Assembly (NCBI GenBank): GCA_026413225.1
Contig: CM048552.1
Span: 24,603,001 to 24,667,000, forward strand
Direction of reading: 5' to 3'
Length of the DNA: 64,000 nt
Origin: Otis tarda
Lineage: Eukaryota; Chordata; Aves; Otidiformes; Otididae
The notes under the pieces were generated by a model, which was given only the letters and a program-made list of their open reading frames with translations, had not been told where the DNA came from and searched no databases. Made by a program: the position numbers and the translations under genes. This document shows, one piece after another, positions 35,401 to 49,440 of the stretch (positions are counted from its first letter, which is position 1; each line of letters starts with the position of its first letter).

Positions 35401-38400
35401 ATGCCTCCTCTGAGCACCTATATATACTCAAGATGACACCACACATTTGAATCTTGGCAGCCTGGAGTTTTGCCCCTTCCCTTGTGCCTGGCAGATATCT
35501 TTCACTTGACCTTCATCCAGGAAAGAGAAGGAGGAATGTATTGACTAGCAAATTTAAGGCTGGTAGCAGTTTGTTTTCTCCCTGTTTTCAGACGAATCAG
35601 CTTTTATCTCTGCAGAGTGTGTGTGTGTGATTGAAGACTGTGCTTCCAAAACACAGGCAAAATACAGAGCTACACAGGGAAGAGAGTAACACAGCAACAC
35701 GACTTATACAATTATTTTAACTCATCCAAACTAAATTTGTGCGTTTGGATCTGGCAGATAGGACATAGTAACATAACCTATCCTCTCAGCCTGCCTGGAC
35801 ACTCACAAGATGTAAACTTTGGGGGGTTTTGTTTGCTTTTTTTAAAAAAAAAAGCCAAGCAGAAGAAATACAACCAAAAAAAAAAACCAGTCTATTTTCA
35901 GAAATAAAAACAGCTTCCAGGTTAATATTCTTTCTCTTGCCACATTGCACGACATTCCATGCTGTCCTGGTGCTGCTCCTCACCACCCACGAACCAAGAG
36001 ATTAAATTCATTGGCTTCGGTCTCCCCATGAATCTGTATGAGTTATCAGGCAGCTCCAGCTACCCCTTCTGCATTATTTTTCACTGGAGCTTTAGCTTGC
36101 TAAAGCTACAGTAAGTCTTTAGTTCATTTCTCTCCACATCCCCTCCTTGCTTGCCGGGTCAGACAGAGGGAACCTTCAGCCCCACCAAACAGAAACTACT
36201 CTCAAGATGACAAATGCTCAAGGCATGAGTATCCCCATAGACTGCCTGGTGTTATATTGTAGTGGTGACTGGATCAGCCAGGATACCAATAAGACAGTGT
36301 AGACTTCTGGCTTGCTCATCCAGGTGAAAAAAAAATAGATGGTTCTTACAAAAAGCCTGTTCTATTGATCTGTGTACGTTCCTTGATAGTAATTAACTGA
36401 GAAATGCCTCAGATTCCTATAATAAAGTCTGTTAATTCTTTTGCAGTAACAGGAAGGCACATCCCTCCCTGCATTTAAAGCACCAGCAATTCCAGAACAA
36501 CACGGAGGTTTTTATGCATGTATAAAGAAGATCTCAATGTATTATTGGGAATGGCATTTCATACAGGAACCTGCTTGTATTGAAAATGAACAGAAAATGG
36601 CTCAAAACTAGAATGTCTTGCTCAGATATGCCCCAGTTCTCAAGGGACTCAAGTCATCCCACCAAACAGGGGCATCTCAGCTCAGTTTCATTGGTGTGCT
36701 ACACTCTCCTGAGGCATTCATAAAAATGAAATTTACTCACAGGTGTACATGTCTAAATTAAATTTCTATGTTATCTTCATTCAATATCCCAGTCAAAAAG
36801 AAACAATCTGTGCCAGCCACACTCACCTGAAGAAAGGCAGAGAGCAATGAGAGAAAGGTCATTTTCTAGTTGTGATGGCTATTTATGAAACAATAGGCAT
36901 GAGGACCCACTGGCACCATGTTGTAGTGGCCACGTACCCTGACTGCACAAATCCCTGGCAGTTTCTGCATGCATACTTGTAGCACAGCTCTCCATACTGT
37001 GTCAGTGCTAAACAATTGTGCTACTTGACAGAGAGTTTGTCAAGCTTCTTAGGAAATGAAAATTCTTAACCAGGTCACTAAATGGAAAGGTAGGAAATAA
37101 TTTAAGTGTGAATGCTGGTCGTATAAAACCTTTGCATATATATGCATTGCTAAATCTAATTCCTGGCTAGCAGGAGGAAAGCCCTTGCATATAGGTGTCC
37201 TTATTTGTTTCCAGGAGTGGGTATGACCTTCTTTAGAGGTTGCAAGAGCTTTCCCATTGACAGGTACTTAACCAGAGAGCAAACACCCCCAGCTGAATAT
37301 AGCTGTGCTTCAAGATATCAGAACTATGGCAAGCAACAAACCATCCTAGGTGTGAAATATTTCAGTGTAAATAAAAATAGATCACATAAGATCTAGACTT
37401 ATGCTATCCTCTATATTGCAATGCCTGGTTCCTAAATCTCTTCCTCTCTTTGCTGCAGGAAAACTTTTCTAAACAGACCATTCAAGAAAACTATCCCTGC
37501 CTCTGGAGACATTCTTCCTAGAATGTAACCAAGAGAGAAAGCAATTGATAGGAAAAAAACCTGAAGAGTTCAAGGAGAAGAGCAACCTCTTGTAGCAGTC
37601 AATAGTAGTTCCAGAAACGCATCCTAAATTTGCAATGCTCTCTATAAAGGTCAGAAAAAAAAATTTCTGCCTGCAATCTCCTTCTTTGGTAACAAAGGTC
37701 AAAAGAAAGCCTTATCTACTACTGTCTATATTTTTTTTTTACTTGCTTTCTTTCCTTGTGCAGAAAGTACACATCTTGCAAAACTTATCTTTTAGCAGGA
37801 AGTTACGGTTATACACCTCAGATTGTTTTGGTTTATGAACCTGCATTAAGACAGCATAAGATGGCATGAAGATAAAAGCAGCCCAGAGTGTCCTTTCAGT
37901 TGTGGTTTTTTTGTGAAACTGATGCCAGCCGTATCTTCATGCATCACTAGATGTTACAGTATGTAAACTATCTGTGTGTTCACAAATTTAGGTGGTAGAG
38001 AACATCGCTTCAAAGCACCACAATCATAGTTAGGCAAATATAACCTTCAGCATGCACTGTATTTTCACATGTTTATAGCATATTAGATTGGATCTAACAG
38101 CTAAGCGTAAGACTATAGCAGAGGCAGAAGTATCCCACTTTCATGCAATTCTTTTCAGAAAAATCATTTGCAAGATAAGATTAAGCTAATCTGCACCTTT
38201 TCCCAGGTGCCAGCTGGGAGCTGCTGGCTCTAGCATGCAAGTGGGTACAAGATGAATTCGGTCAGGAACTTAGAATTAATCATAGCTTACTGAGTGAATG
38301 ATATTTCAGGTGGATAAGGTCCACTCAGAATGCATGGGCACTAATGAGGCCGTAAAGTAAGAGCTGACGGTTTTAGCAGGTATGGGCAGGGGTCATCATG

Positions 38401-41400
38401 CCCTTTGGCAGTAGTGTGAACTTAGATCAACTTAAGCTTCCAGTATCACTTTGCCATAAGCGAAATTAATGGCAAAACTCCACTCTAAAGGAGAGTAACT
38501 AAGTGTAAAATTAATGTTTTCAGATGACTAAGAAAATATTTTTTTTTGTTTTGATTCATCTTTAATTAGATGAGAGACAAATATTGCATCACACACAATT
38601 GAGTTAGGGTTCAATACCAGGCAATCAGCAATACAAAGCTCATTGTCATTTACATTTGTTTTCTCTCCCCCTCACTCCCAAATACATTCTGGTCTTCCCA
38701 CTCATTAAATAGACACGTAGAGAATTGTTCTTTGTTTATTAAAATGCAAAGGAAATTTCTGCATCTATTCTTTACACAAACACCTACTAAAATTTCAAGA
38801 TTTTCCCAACTCAGGATTATGGATTATCCCTCAGTATTGTTATTTATTATCACTGCATTGAGCCTCAAGTTGGTATATCACTCCAGTAACAGGTATCTGC
38901 CCATCAATATCCCCGAGATGCAGGATGCATCCGCTGCTCCTACTGTAGCAGCCTATTTCAGACATGAAATACCTGAGATGGACCTAAAATTAATCATTTT
39001 TCCCTGGGATGCAGAATTGAGAGTTAGTCAAAGCTCCATACAGCATCCCAAAATAAAATAATGAATTCCACTCAGGCAAAAGTTCCTTAAGTGGGAATAA
39101 AATTATTTCAATTTTTGTCTCCTAAGGCATATTTTTTACAAGGACATAAAACAAAGATAGTAAAACAGCTTCCTCTGGACTGGTGCCAGCAGTCTAGCAG
39201 AGAATAACTGGGTGTGTTTTGGATACAGATAGTAAATCTGTAATGTTATTAGAGAGAGAATTAATACCCAGAATTGTTCCATAGAGGACATCAGTAGAAA
39301 CAGCTTGGAAAATGTTCAGCTGAGTATGATAGTTGTCAGATTTCTTCATTACATAGCCACTGAAACAAGAAAAGGAATGCTGTTTAGACAATTCAGATGC
39401 TTGTTGTAGAAAATAATCTTGGATTGAGAAGTGATGAGTTATTTCTGTTCCAGCAAAATAGGAGAATAAAAACATAGGTCTACAGCTAAGACTGTTTTGA
39501 ATAACCAAGTATTGAAAAGTTAAAGAAACTTCCTAGTAAAATTGGATGGATGAAGGCACACAGAAAACCTTGAAAATGGACTTTCATCATATCAAAGGAG
39601 CTAACAAGATCAGGAGTCTGTATTCTCCAACAAATTAAAACCTTGGACAAAGAGCTATCTCATCCACTGGAATATTTGGAGGAAAAGAAGTCTGAGAATA
39701 AGAAGGTTACTAAAAATAAGAAGAGAATAAAAAAAACCCACAGACATCTATATGTTGAGCATCAAGTCAGGCAAAGTTTGCTGTGATAATGACCAGAAAA
39801 TCAATCTGAATTCAGCTTTCTGAAAGAAAGTAGAGAGAAAATTTGTCCAGCCATTTAAATAAATTATTATAGAACTCGGACACAAGAATACTAAAGAGGT
39901 AAAGAGTAAGATAATTTTGGTGTAGTCCAAAGCTAAATATACTCTGGTCAGCTTCCAGGACTGAGGATGTACAGAACTAATGCAAAATGAAATCAGAAGA
40001 TGAGAGTGCATCTTCAAAATCACAAATTGTCACAACTGCAATAGAAAAAACTTACAAAACATAGTTCAAGTAGTGAGGTAATTTCCTCAGAATTGACACT
40101 GAATTTGTAAATCCTACAGAAAGTATTTTATCAAGTCCTTTTGCATAATTGAAGACAGGAAAGGAGGTATCTGTATTTTGGAAAGTGATGTGAGCAATTT
40201 CAGGCCTCTCAGTCTAAACGCCAAGATAGCAGGCTGGAGAGCAGACTTGGAAGGAAGGGATAAGCAAAAAGTTAGAGGTAGCTGAGATTAAATTTAACAT
40301 GATGTGTTAAGGAGAATTCTTGAAAGATTGACCTGGAAGAGCTCTTTGACCGTCTCTTACCAAAGAAGATTAAGTATATCATATTCATCTGAATTTCAGT
40401 AAATATTTGATGTTTTCCTGTTAATACATAAATATTAGTTAAGCTGGCAAACATAGAGATTAATAAAGGAACCAAAAGGAATACATGATAAACAGTATAT
40501 GATTTGTTTTAATTATTTGTTCTTCATTTGTGCTATAGTCTGTTAAAAGAGTGAGGAGGTGAGATGCAACTCTTGGAAGAAGCAGAGGCTTGTCCCTTCT
40601 TTAGGAAGCAAATAGACATGCCCAAAGGTCAGCAGCTTTGAGATACTGTTATGAGTGACAGGCCAAGGAAGGAGAGAAGCAATACGCAGGGCTGGGAGCT
40701 GGAGCTCAAAGAAACTCAAATGTTCCTGTAATTACAGGAGAGGGCAAACAGGTTTCAGAAAGGACAGGAGTTTCCAGTCAGCCAGAGGTGACTGGGCAAT
40801 CTGGTGGAACTCAGAAGTCATTGAGCTAACTGAGGGTAAACCCAGAAGGAAAGAGCTTTCGGCAAGAGCCATATGGGCAGGAGGAAAATACCAATTAGCC
40901 CTTTTTTACTACTCTGTCTTGCCTAGCTGCGTTGTGTTTTCTCTGTTTGGGAAGTTAATTATTCATATTCTAACTGATTTAGAATTCTAAAGCTGATTTT
41001 TTTAGTTCAAAATGTTGTGAATTCTTGGGGCAGTTTGCAACAAGAAGGTCTTGCTATTTCACAGTTCTATCTGGCTCAGGGTCCTATCAAGGGGAAGAGA
41101 ATGGCATAAACAGTAAGTGAAAATGAGTAGGGCTGAAGGGAGGAATATTTAGGCGGAAAGAGGTAACCAGTGCAGTTCATCAGGAGGCATTGTTTACATT
41201 AGTGACCATAATATACTGCAGTTCATGCTCATGAAATCCATCCCTGGCACAACACTGGAAGTAGCATCACGGCACGGAATGTTGGAGTATCATAGAAGAG
41301 AAAGTCATGATTAAAGAAGTAGAAAATAAAAAGTAATGAAATAGTGTAAAATTAACTAGCAATATCAGTTCTGAACTCATAGGAAAAACAACAGTAAGTT

Positions 41401-44400
41401 GGGATGTCTTCGTGTAGGAACAGCAGACTGATCCAGAGAAGGATCATGTGAGTGTTTTTGAACTCAGGAATAATGCAGTAACCCATGTGATAGGGCCAGA
41501 GAGATGTAAAAGTGACTCTATGATGTGTAGAAGAGAGGCTTCTGGTAGAACAATAAAACTGCTGATTTTTGTCCCGTTGTACATGGCGTTGCTAAACTCT
41601 TGCCTACAATACCTAGAACTTGTCTGATCCCCTACACTAAAGAAAGATGAGGTCAAACCAGAAGACACATGGAGAAAGAATATAAGGCTGAGTTTCTGTA
41701 CTTTGTGAGAAGAATCTAAGTAAGCATGGCAAACTGAATCCTGAGAGGGCAGTTTATTGCTTTCTATAAATATATGAGGCAAGTAAACGGTAAGCATTAA
41801 AAAAAAAAATATGCTAAGGGATAAGCGCAAGTCAAAAGTGAGAGTTATGTCTAGAGTGTTCCCACTAACACATTTATGGAAATTAGAAGGTTTCTAACAG
41901 TCTGAGCAAAAAATGGAACTTGTCTTCTATTAAACTGTTTCACCATCTTCCCCGTCGGACTGTAGGAGATAACATGGAATTATACAGCAGTTGCTAAATT
42001 ACATCTACCTGAAATTCTGAGAAGAGCAAAAGTGCTTCTATTTTGTTTTTTGGTTTTTTTTTTTTCAAAGTATCAGCCTTACTGAAGAAAAATGCTAAAT
42101 GAAAACACTCCATAGAAACAATGAAAATGATGATTTGGAAAAGAAATGTAATTAAGTTTTCATACCTCGCTTTTCTCAGGTGTTTTGCCAGGTGGGTTTT
42201 TTTTTACACATTTTTTTCCATGTCTGACCAAGCCTGTTAGGTATCAGATCTAATAACGAGTGCAGTTATAAAATTCTGTAGTTTACCACTTATTTCATTC
42301 TCTTGTTCTTGACCAGCACAGATAACATTCCTATGCTCATGTCCTCCAAAACATTCTTCAGCTAGGTTTTGACTGGCACAGACAGTTGGATGTATACTTA
42401 AAAAATAAACTGCAATAAACACTGATGATACTGCATGCATGAGAGGATGAGGAAGAGAATTAACAACATGAAACAGATGGTTATTGCATTGCTTAATCAA
42501 TTACTAGAAAGTCCTGAGATATTATGAAGATGGAACCATAAAAGAAACTATCTCAAATGGCCAAGACTGCTATTTAATGCCTAAATCAGAGATTAGTGAC
42601 TATCTAGGGCACGTCTGCATTTCATCACACTTTAAAATATGCCTTGTAAATTTCACTTACAGCCTCATGTCCGACCAATATTTGATAAAAAATAGTGCAT
42701 TATCATCTTCGGACTGTCAAACCTGAATCTGCAGCACCAAACAGTAACACAAGCTTCACCTAAATTATGAATTGCACAACAAACCATGATTGATTCCTTA
42801 ATTTCCATTTTAATGGCATTACAAATGGCAATATTTACACCCTTTTTGGCATTGCACCTCATTTTGGCACCACAGAGACTGATAAATAGCATTTTATGTC
42901 CATTACCAAGAACATAGATTGTTTACAATTTACTTAATCTCAACAGTTTAGATTTACATGAGCTGGATAGAGAATAAATTTATCTAAAATGTAATATTTG
43001 TTTTCTTCAGTAGTTTCATCTCCAGAGTTGTCCTTGAATCACAAAACTAAATAACAAGAAGAGAAAAAGTAGATTAAATCTTTTGAGTCAATCTTGCTGT
43101 TTGCTGCAGCAGCAGAAACAGCACCAAATCCTTCATGAGGAGGTTAATATGCAAAGTAGAAGAGAACAACGATCTTTTATTGTTAATATATATTTCTGAA
43201 TGTTTATTTTTACTACATTGTGGAGACTGAGGATCCAAAAGGGTTATGGGGACACAGAATAAAAGCCAACATTTCTGAATTTTCTTATTAGTGATATTGA
43301 CTTTGATCTAAGTTTTCAAGACAGCTCTTTTACAAAGTGAGGGAGTAAATGACATAATACATACGCCAAAGAGATAAAGAACTGACCAAAATATGTTCCT
43401 TTTGAGTTTACCAATAGGTAAATAAGATTAAAGCCATTCTGTGAATCTATTTTTCTTTTGCAGTATTTACTTTTACAAGTTTCCTCATTTTTGAGATGCC
43501 AAGCATACATTAGCGTGCCTTTTCATTAATCTGGCCCTGCTGTGATCTACCTAGAACTTTTATGAATGTTTAATGCTGAATTATCATTACAGAATCAGCA
43601 GATTCAAAGAATCTCTTACATTATGTCATATTGCAAGTAGATGACCAGTGAATAAACATTTACTCAGAGGTGTCAGGTCAATCTCATCAGGAGGAAGTTA
43701 AGACGAGCTTAGCACTGTGCAGTCAGGGGTTGCAGACATGGACATGTGGATTCAGCTGACACCTGCTAAAGACAATTCTAAGACACTTGTCTTAGAAATG
43801 TCTGAAGTACAGGTCCCTGATCCTTGGAGACTCTCCTGAAAAGCATTACTGTATGCCTCTCCTGTTCTGTTATTCCTCCTTGGTCATCTGTTAGCCATTT
43901 CCAGAGACGAGACACTGAGCAAGATGGATCTTTGCTTGGATTTATCACAGCCACTCTTCTGACATGTTCTTATATTAAAAGCCAAATTTTCATCAGTAAC
44001 AAGTCAGAGGTTGTTACTGGTGAAAAATGGAAGATTCAATGGCACGGACTCTTCCAAGGGTGTTCCTTGTCAAACAGAGAACTTAAGCTGCCACAACCAC
44101 CTATGCAATTCCAAGAGCTGCTTTAATGTCTGTTCTGCTGTAGGCACTCAAGTTTAGTAAGCAGCTGAGCACCATGCTGAAGATCATTATTCACATAACA
44201 GAAAAAAAATAAAAAAGAAAACAGAAAAAAAGATAAAGTCTCTATTTTCTTTTTTTCTAATCATCTCCATTACTATGAAGATCCAGCAGCTGAAAGGCTA
44301 ATGAAATGCAAGTGAAACCCTTCTAGGCTGATGTTCTTGCTTTTTTGTCCATTATGCTTTTCTAAATTAATCTGCCTGAAAGCTGTCCTTAGACTGGTCG

Positions 44401-45697
44401 TCTGTCACTGAGCAACACTTCTCTGTGTGACATGACCTTTATGGTTAATGTACTTTTTTTTTTCTTCATTTTCTTCTTAGAAAAGAAGATCACAAGTAAC
44501 TAACACTCTTCACGAGCAGTCACTTCTCAGTATTCCTCCATAGAAAACACCAGGTTCAATTTATACTTAAAAATATCTTTAACTTAAAATCACAACAGAG
44601 AAAAAACATTCAAACATTTGCATCTTCACATAAAGTTTTAAGAAAAGAGTCCCTGAACTCATTGGGAAATAGGGGTTTTCAAATAAAGGCAGTTCTAGCC
44701 TCAATATGAAAAGCCCTTGCATACCTTTGACTACTAGCTAAAGAAATGCCTTCAGGTTTGTTGAACAATCAGTAATACGTAAGGTTTTCTAAATTACTGC
44801 ATGATCCAAGTTTAAAACATCTGGAAGGGTGATAACAACATGACAAATAAAAATCAAAATGTGTTTGTTCTTTGGTACCAACTAACACAAGACATTCAAA
44901 ATAGGCAACAGTAATAACTCCTGGCAGGCTTGTATGTTGAAAGCACTCCACAGTCATCCATAAATCTTCATAACACCTAGGAGGCAAGAGGGGAGATACA
45001 GTTATCACCATTTAACAGGTAACATGAGAAAATCAAGTCCCAGCTTGCTGAAGACTGCAATAAGCAACAGATAGAGTGGATATAGACCAAGGGCCAGAAG
45101 ATCTAGGTGCCCTGTTGTGCCCCATAGTAAGCCCATAAAATAGATAATTAGCAATCAGGCTGTAATAGCACTGATGGTGAGGGGTTCTGCCTGTGTTGTA
45201 ACTGGACTTTCTCATATAACATATCTTCCCTAGCATCTTCTGTGGGGCCTTTCAAAATGAACCTTGCCTAGCAAAGTGTTTGGGAACGCCTGTAAGCTGA
45301 TCTGAAATCCTTCAGAGGACACACTGCCTGAAGCCTGCCTTCAGCTAATCCATCAAGCCTGCTATTTTCTCGTGCTAAATAAACATGTAACTTACCAGTA
45401 GAGTTGATCAATTCTAAGCAAGTGTGCCATACAATTTTTAGCTGCCCACTCAAATCATGGTATGTTACCAAAGCTGCATTAGTGGGCTGCCAAAGAGCAC
45501 AAGCTGCCAGCACTTGGACAGATTAACTCAGTTGCATGTTTTCAGCTATTTCACACAATGAATATTGCTTTCCCTCTCCTGGCTGCCTCTGAGTTGAGAG
45601 TTGTAGAGCTTCGTATGGAAGAAGACAATGCTGTGCCATGACCTGTAACCAGTACCAAGGCATGACTTCAGAGATTTCCCCCCACTGAAATTTATGT

Positions 45698-45730
45698 AAA
45701 AAAAAAAAAAAAAAGAGAGAGAGAAAGAGA
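45698..45730. repeat. Poly-A followed by GA repeat
   Basis: Seventeen A's followed by (GA)n with one AA interruption. Confidence 0.9.
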
Positions 45731-48560
45731 CAGTTTCTCCTCTGTGAAGGTAGTCAGAGGGAAAAAAAACCCACTTTTTCCTTATGAAGAACACTTGCCT
45801 TCCTACCCTGACTGCTCTGCTGATAGTAAGGGAGAGAGGTACAGCAAGGGAGAACAAAAAAAACCCAACTAAAATAATGGAATCACCTATTAATTTAGTA
45901 ATCCTATAAAAGTTGTCATCTTTTCTGACTTTATGGACAAATAGGATTTGGTTTAGGTTCTCATTTTTATGACTGTTTTTAAAGCATCACTTGCATCCAG
46001 TGCAGGTTACCCAAACATTTGTTTTGTCTAAGTTCATCATGATGGATGAGGTGCTGTTCTGTGTGTGTTGACATAAATGCATATAAAGTTTGAAGTATCA
46101 GTACGGAGCATTTGGCTTTATTGCTTTGGCTTTGCTCAGTGCTATCTAGCTACTCTGAAGTGCTGGACCTTGGCAGATTTGCCACAATTGTATATCATTT
46201 AAGTACACAATGGTACTTTAAACTTCTCTGCTTTCAGCATATTCACATTTATGGCATTTGTAAAATACTATAATTCAACTGAAAATAGGACTTTATTGCT
46301 CAGAACAGAACTTACCTCAAATGAAACACAATAGTTTTTACAGTTCTGAGAGTGTCTGATTTTTTGTTGTTGTTTTTTTTTCTTTTTTTTTTTTTTTAAA
46401 TGATCCAAACAGTAACATTGCTATTGTTAGGGAACAGAGGAAGCCATGTGGTTGGCAACATGTTTCTTAGGTAATATATTAGAAATCGTTGTTTGTGCTT
46501 CAAAACATGATGTTAATCTATCTTTTCCTGTCTTTAAAAACCAGCAGCGTGTATTAGCACCATGGACTAGCTGTTTCTGGTAATATATGACAGCACGTCA
46601 TATGCAGAGAGTGCTGTATAATCAGACCTTGAAACCTGGCCAAGCTCCTATATGAAAACTTCAATGATTGGTCATACTGTAGTCAATAGTCCTTACCCGT
46701 GACAAATACTGCTGTCCAGCTTTGTTCTACTAAGAAATCCTGAACAACAAACCAGTATATTATATAAAGTGTATAAATATATATGACGGTCCAAGCCCTA
46801 AGTATTTGTTCATTTAAAACTCACCAAAGAAATCAGATCTGGCAGTGGGAGCTGGCAGACCCCTGTGCAGGGAAGATGCTGATGTGAGTGGTCTCTTTCT
46901 CTTCCATGGCACAGCACAACCAGTCAGGAGGGCAGCAGAAGGGAGCCAGGGTAGATCTGCATGTCTATCAGTTACTCAGCCAGGCGGCATGATGCATGGA
47001 GCACAGGTGAGGCAGGGCCAAGTGTTGATGGACCTGGTGCCAAGCCATGGCTGGACAATTTCCTCTCCCAGTCTTTGACGATCAGGGAAGGCAAATGCAG
47101 ACAGAGGTTAAACATCAAATCTATCATTTTCATGATTTTCAGAAAGATTTTTTGGGCTAAAGTCAGTGGTACCTACCCTCTTGTGTTCCCTGACCTTTGT
47201 AGAGACCTGAGATGCAGGGAGGTCCCATCCCTTGTTCCTGCAGCCCCAGAGTCAGGACCAGCATGTCACTTCCCACAGCAACCCATGATTGGGCTCCTTT
47301 CTCTTTTGATTAATGTCATCGAGGATCACATCAAAGGGCCGTCTTTCCTTGGCTCCAGAATAGCTGTTTTCCTTGGTTTTGTTGCACACAAACTTCGAAC
47401 TTCTACTGCACTGGCCTCCACTGCTGTACAATTCATGTACAGTCCCTTATCTCCACTTGTTTCCATTTGAGACAGTACCCTGAACCATTCAGTATATCTC
47501 TGCACCAAATAGTTTATCAACAGTAAATTACTTTTGGGATCAATTTTGGAGACTGGAGCCCTCCATACATTATCTTTCCACTTGCAGCTCCCTGCCAAGG
47601 GCAGCAGTCCTGCCCACCTCAGCACACTTCGGGCTGCAGCCTGCCTGCATCCGTGTGGATGGGATGGACAGATGGCTGACATCTGCAGGCAATCAGTGTG
47701 GGGACGGGAAGAGGAGGGTGGTAGCATTCCTGTCAGCTGTCCTGTGGATCAAGTATCTGCAGAGAACAACAGAAACAGGATGCAATCCAGTTATAAAAAG
47801 GAGACAGAAACATCCAGGATTTCTTACGTGCCAGTTCTGAGAATGAAAAGAGTGAAGGAGGGATGTATATCCCTGTGGATCTAATCAGTGAGGATGTACA
47901 CGTCAAAAGGTAGTTAAAATCAGCATAAACATATTTTCCTTTTCAGTTTCTTATATTGATGTTTGTTCCCTAAACAATGAAAACTGTCATCTTCGACAAT
48001 TTGAGAAAATGTGTTGCAAAAATTAACCTGCCTGTGGGAGAAACTCTGCCATTACTGTTTTTTTTCTTTGGCTGTTAGCAACTACAGCTCATTAAAAATA
48101 TAAAAAATAAAAAACTCTCATAACTTCAGCGAAAGCATATTGAACACCTACCACTGTACTTTGGACAGACACCCAGTGCAGGCCTTGCTCTTTCCATCGT
48201 TGCCATTCAGTGACTGTGCTATGCAAAGTCAGTGGAATTGAGCTTTTGCCTCTTCCGAAGTAATTTCTGTCTTGGTAGCTGGGCTCTCTGCTTCATCAAA
48301 TAACAAAACTTCTGAAGTAAACAGATAACTTTCTTCTTGTTGCACATCGGAACAAGGTGAGAGTTCCCACTGGGTCTACAAAGCTCTAATTTAAAATGGA
48401 AAAGCTTTCTCTTGTTTACCCATAATTTACATTGTAAAGTGTGTGACAAAGCTAGAAAGTCCCAGAGGGCAATGCCATCTCTCCTGTCAGTTTGGATATG
48501 TTCTCACAGATCTTGTGAGTCTCTGGGATTTTACAGTCACACTGCATACCCCAAGGCATA

Positions 48561-48570
48561 TTAAAAAAAA

Positions 48571-48602
<32 letters not shown>

Positions 48603-48612
48603 AAGAAAAGGA
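48561..48612. repeat. Poly-A and AAAAG microsatellite
   Basis: A run of more than 20 A's grades into (AAAAG)n. Confidence 0.95.
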
Positions 48613-49244
48613 AAAAGAGAAATCTCATTATGTCTGTAACTTAAGAACAACCTTGTCTCTTGTATAGGATTTTTGATTTTCAGTGACACAGTGTAGGCAC
48701 ATGAGACTTTGGATGAGCCTTCCTCTGCCCAGCACCAGAAAAGTCCCTTTATAGGAAAATGAGTAGTGCTAGGGAGGTCTGCACATGTACCAGAACAAAT
48801 AATTGAAATGGTATCTACTATCTCCCTTCTGCACTTTGGCAGATTAACAACGATAGAACTAGCTCATTAGAATAATAAATGTGTGAAGTTTTAGATCTTC
48901 ATTCCCCCCATTCCCCACATAATTTTATGATGAATGAGACCAAAGTGACAATAATGGAGACAGAAGGGAAAAACTGTCATGGCATGGTTAACAGCAGCAT
49001 GGCTTCTCTCCTACTGCTTCGTCCATATGGTTCAGGGACGAAATGCAGGAATCACTTTTCTGTCTTTTTCCTCTGTGTTTAGGTGTCTCACAAGCCCTAC
49101 TGATCAGGTCTCAGTGAGAAAGGTTTGTCTTATGGGAATCCATCCACTTGGAAGACAGTTTTCAGGCCACCAACACGATTTTAAATAGTGTTCAGGCACA
49201 GGAATCTAAAGGATGCTGAGATGAGACACCCACAGGGCTTTTTA

Positions 49245-49440
49245 TCAGGGAAGTATATGTCTCAGGATATCTGCACGGGACAGTAATTGGCCCTGCCACC
49301 ATTCAATATTTTCATTACTGATCTGGAGTCACACAGAAAATAATTGCTGATAGAGTGTACTGATGCTGCACAACACTGGGGGAGTGATCTTTAACACTGA
49401 GGAAAGGAAGACTCATATGGAATGACATTAATTATTTAGC
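49245..49440 (+). mobile_element. Probable ancient CR1-like LINE fragment (reverse transcriptase)
   Basis: GGCCCTGCCACCATTCAATATTTTCATTACTGATCTGGA translates in part as FNIFITDLE, close to the FNIFVGDMD segment of the CR1 RT upstream of its catalytic box. The correct distance later, ACTGATGCTGCACAACACTGGGGGAGTG resembles a decayed GCAGATGACACCAAACTGGGAGGAGTG (the ADDTKL box plus following text). Both lie on the plus strand in the right order. The sequence is heavily mutated with no open frame. It could be an old CR1 or a related LINE of the same clade. Confidence 0.5.

Noticed and set aside
41198..41230. ISDHNILQF in translation, resembling a LINE endonuclease SDH motif
   Set aside because: The match is too short. 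Neighbouring sequence does not show the other endonuclease motifs, and an RT-like snippet near 40190 (FRPLSL) lies on the wrong side of it.
46961..47470. 169-codon plus frame in a GC-richer island, overlapping a 133-codon minus frame (47326-47727)
   Set aside because: Both strands are open over the same stretch, no recognisable domain or signal peptide is present, and no splice-site context can be judged. Left as unrecognised spacer.
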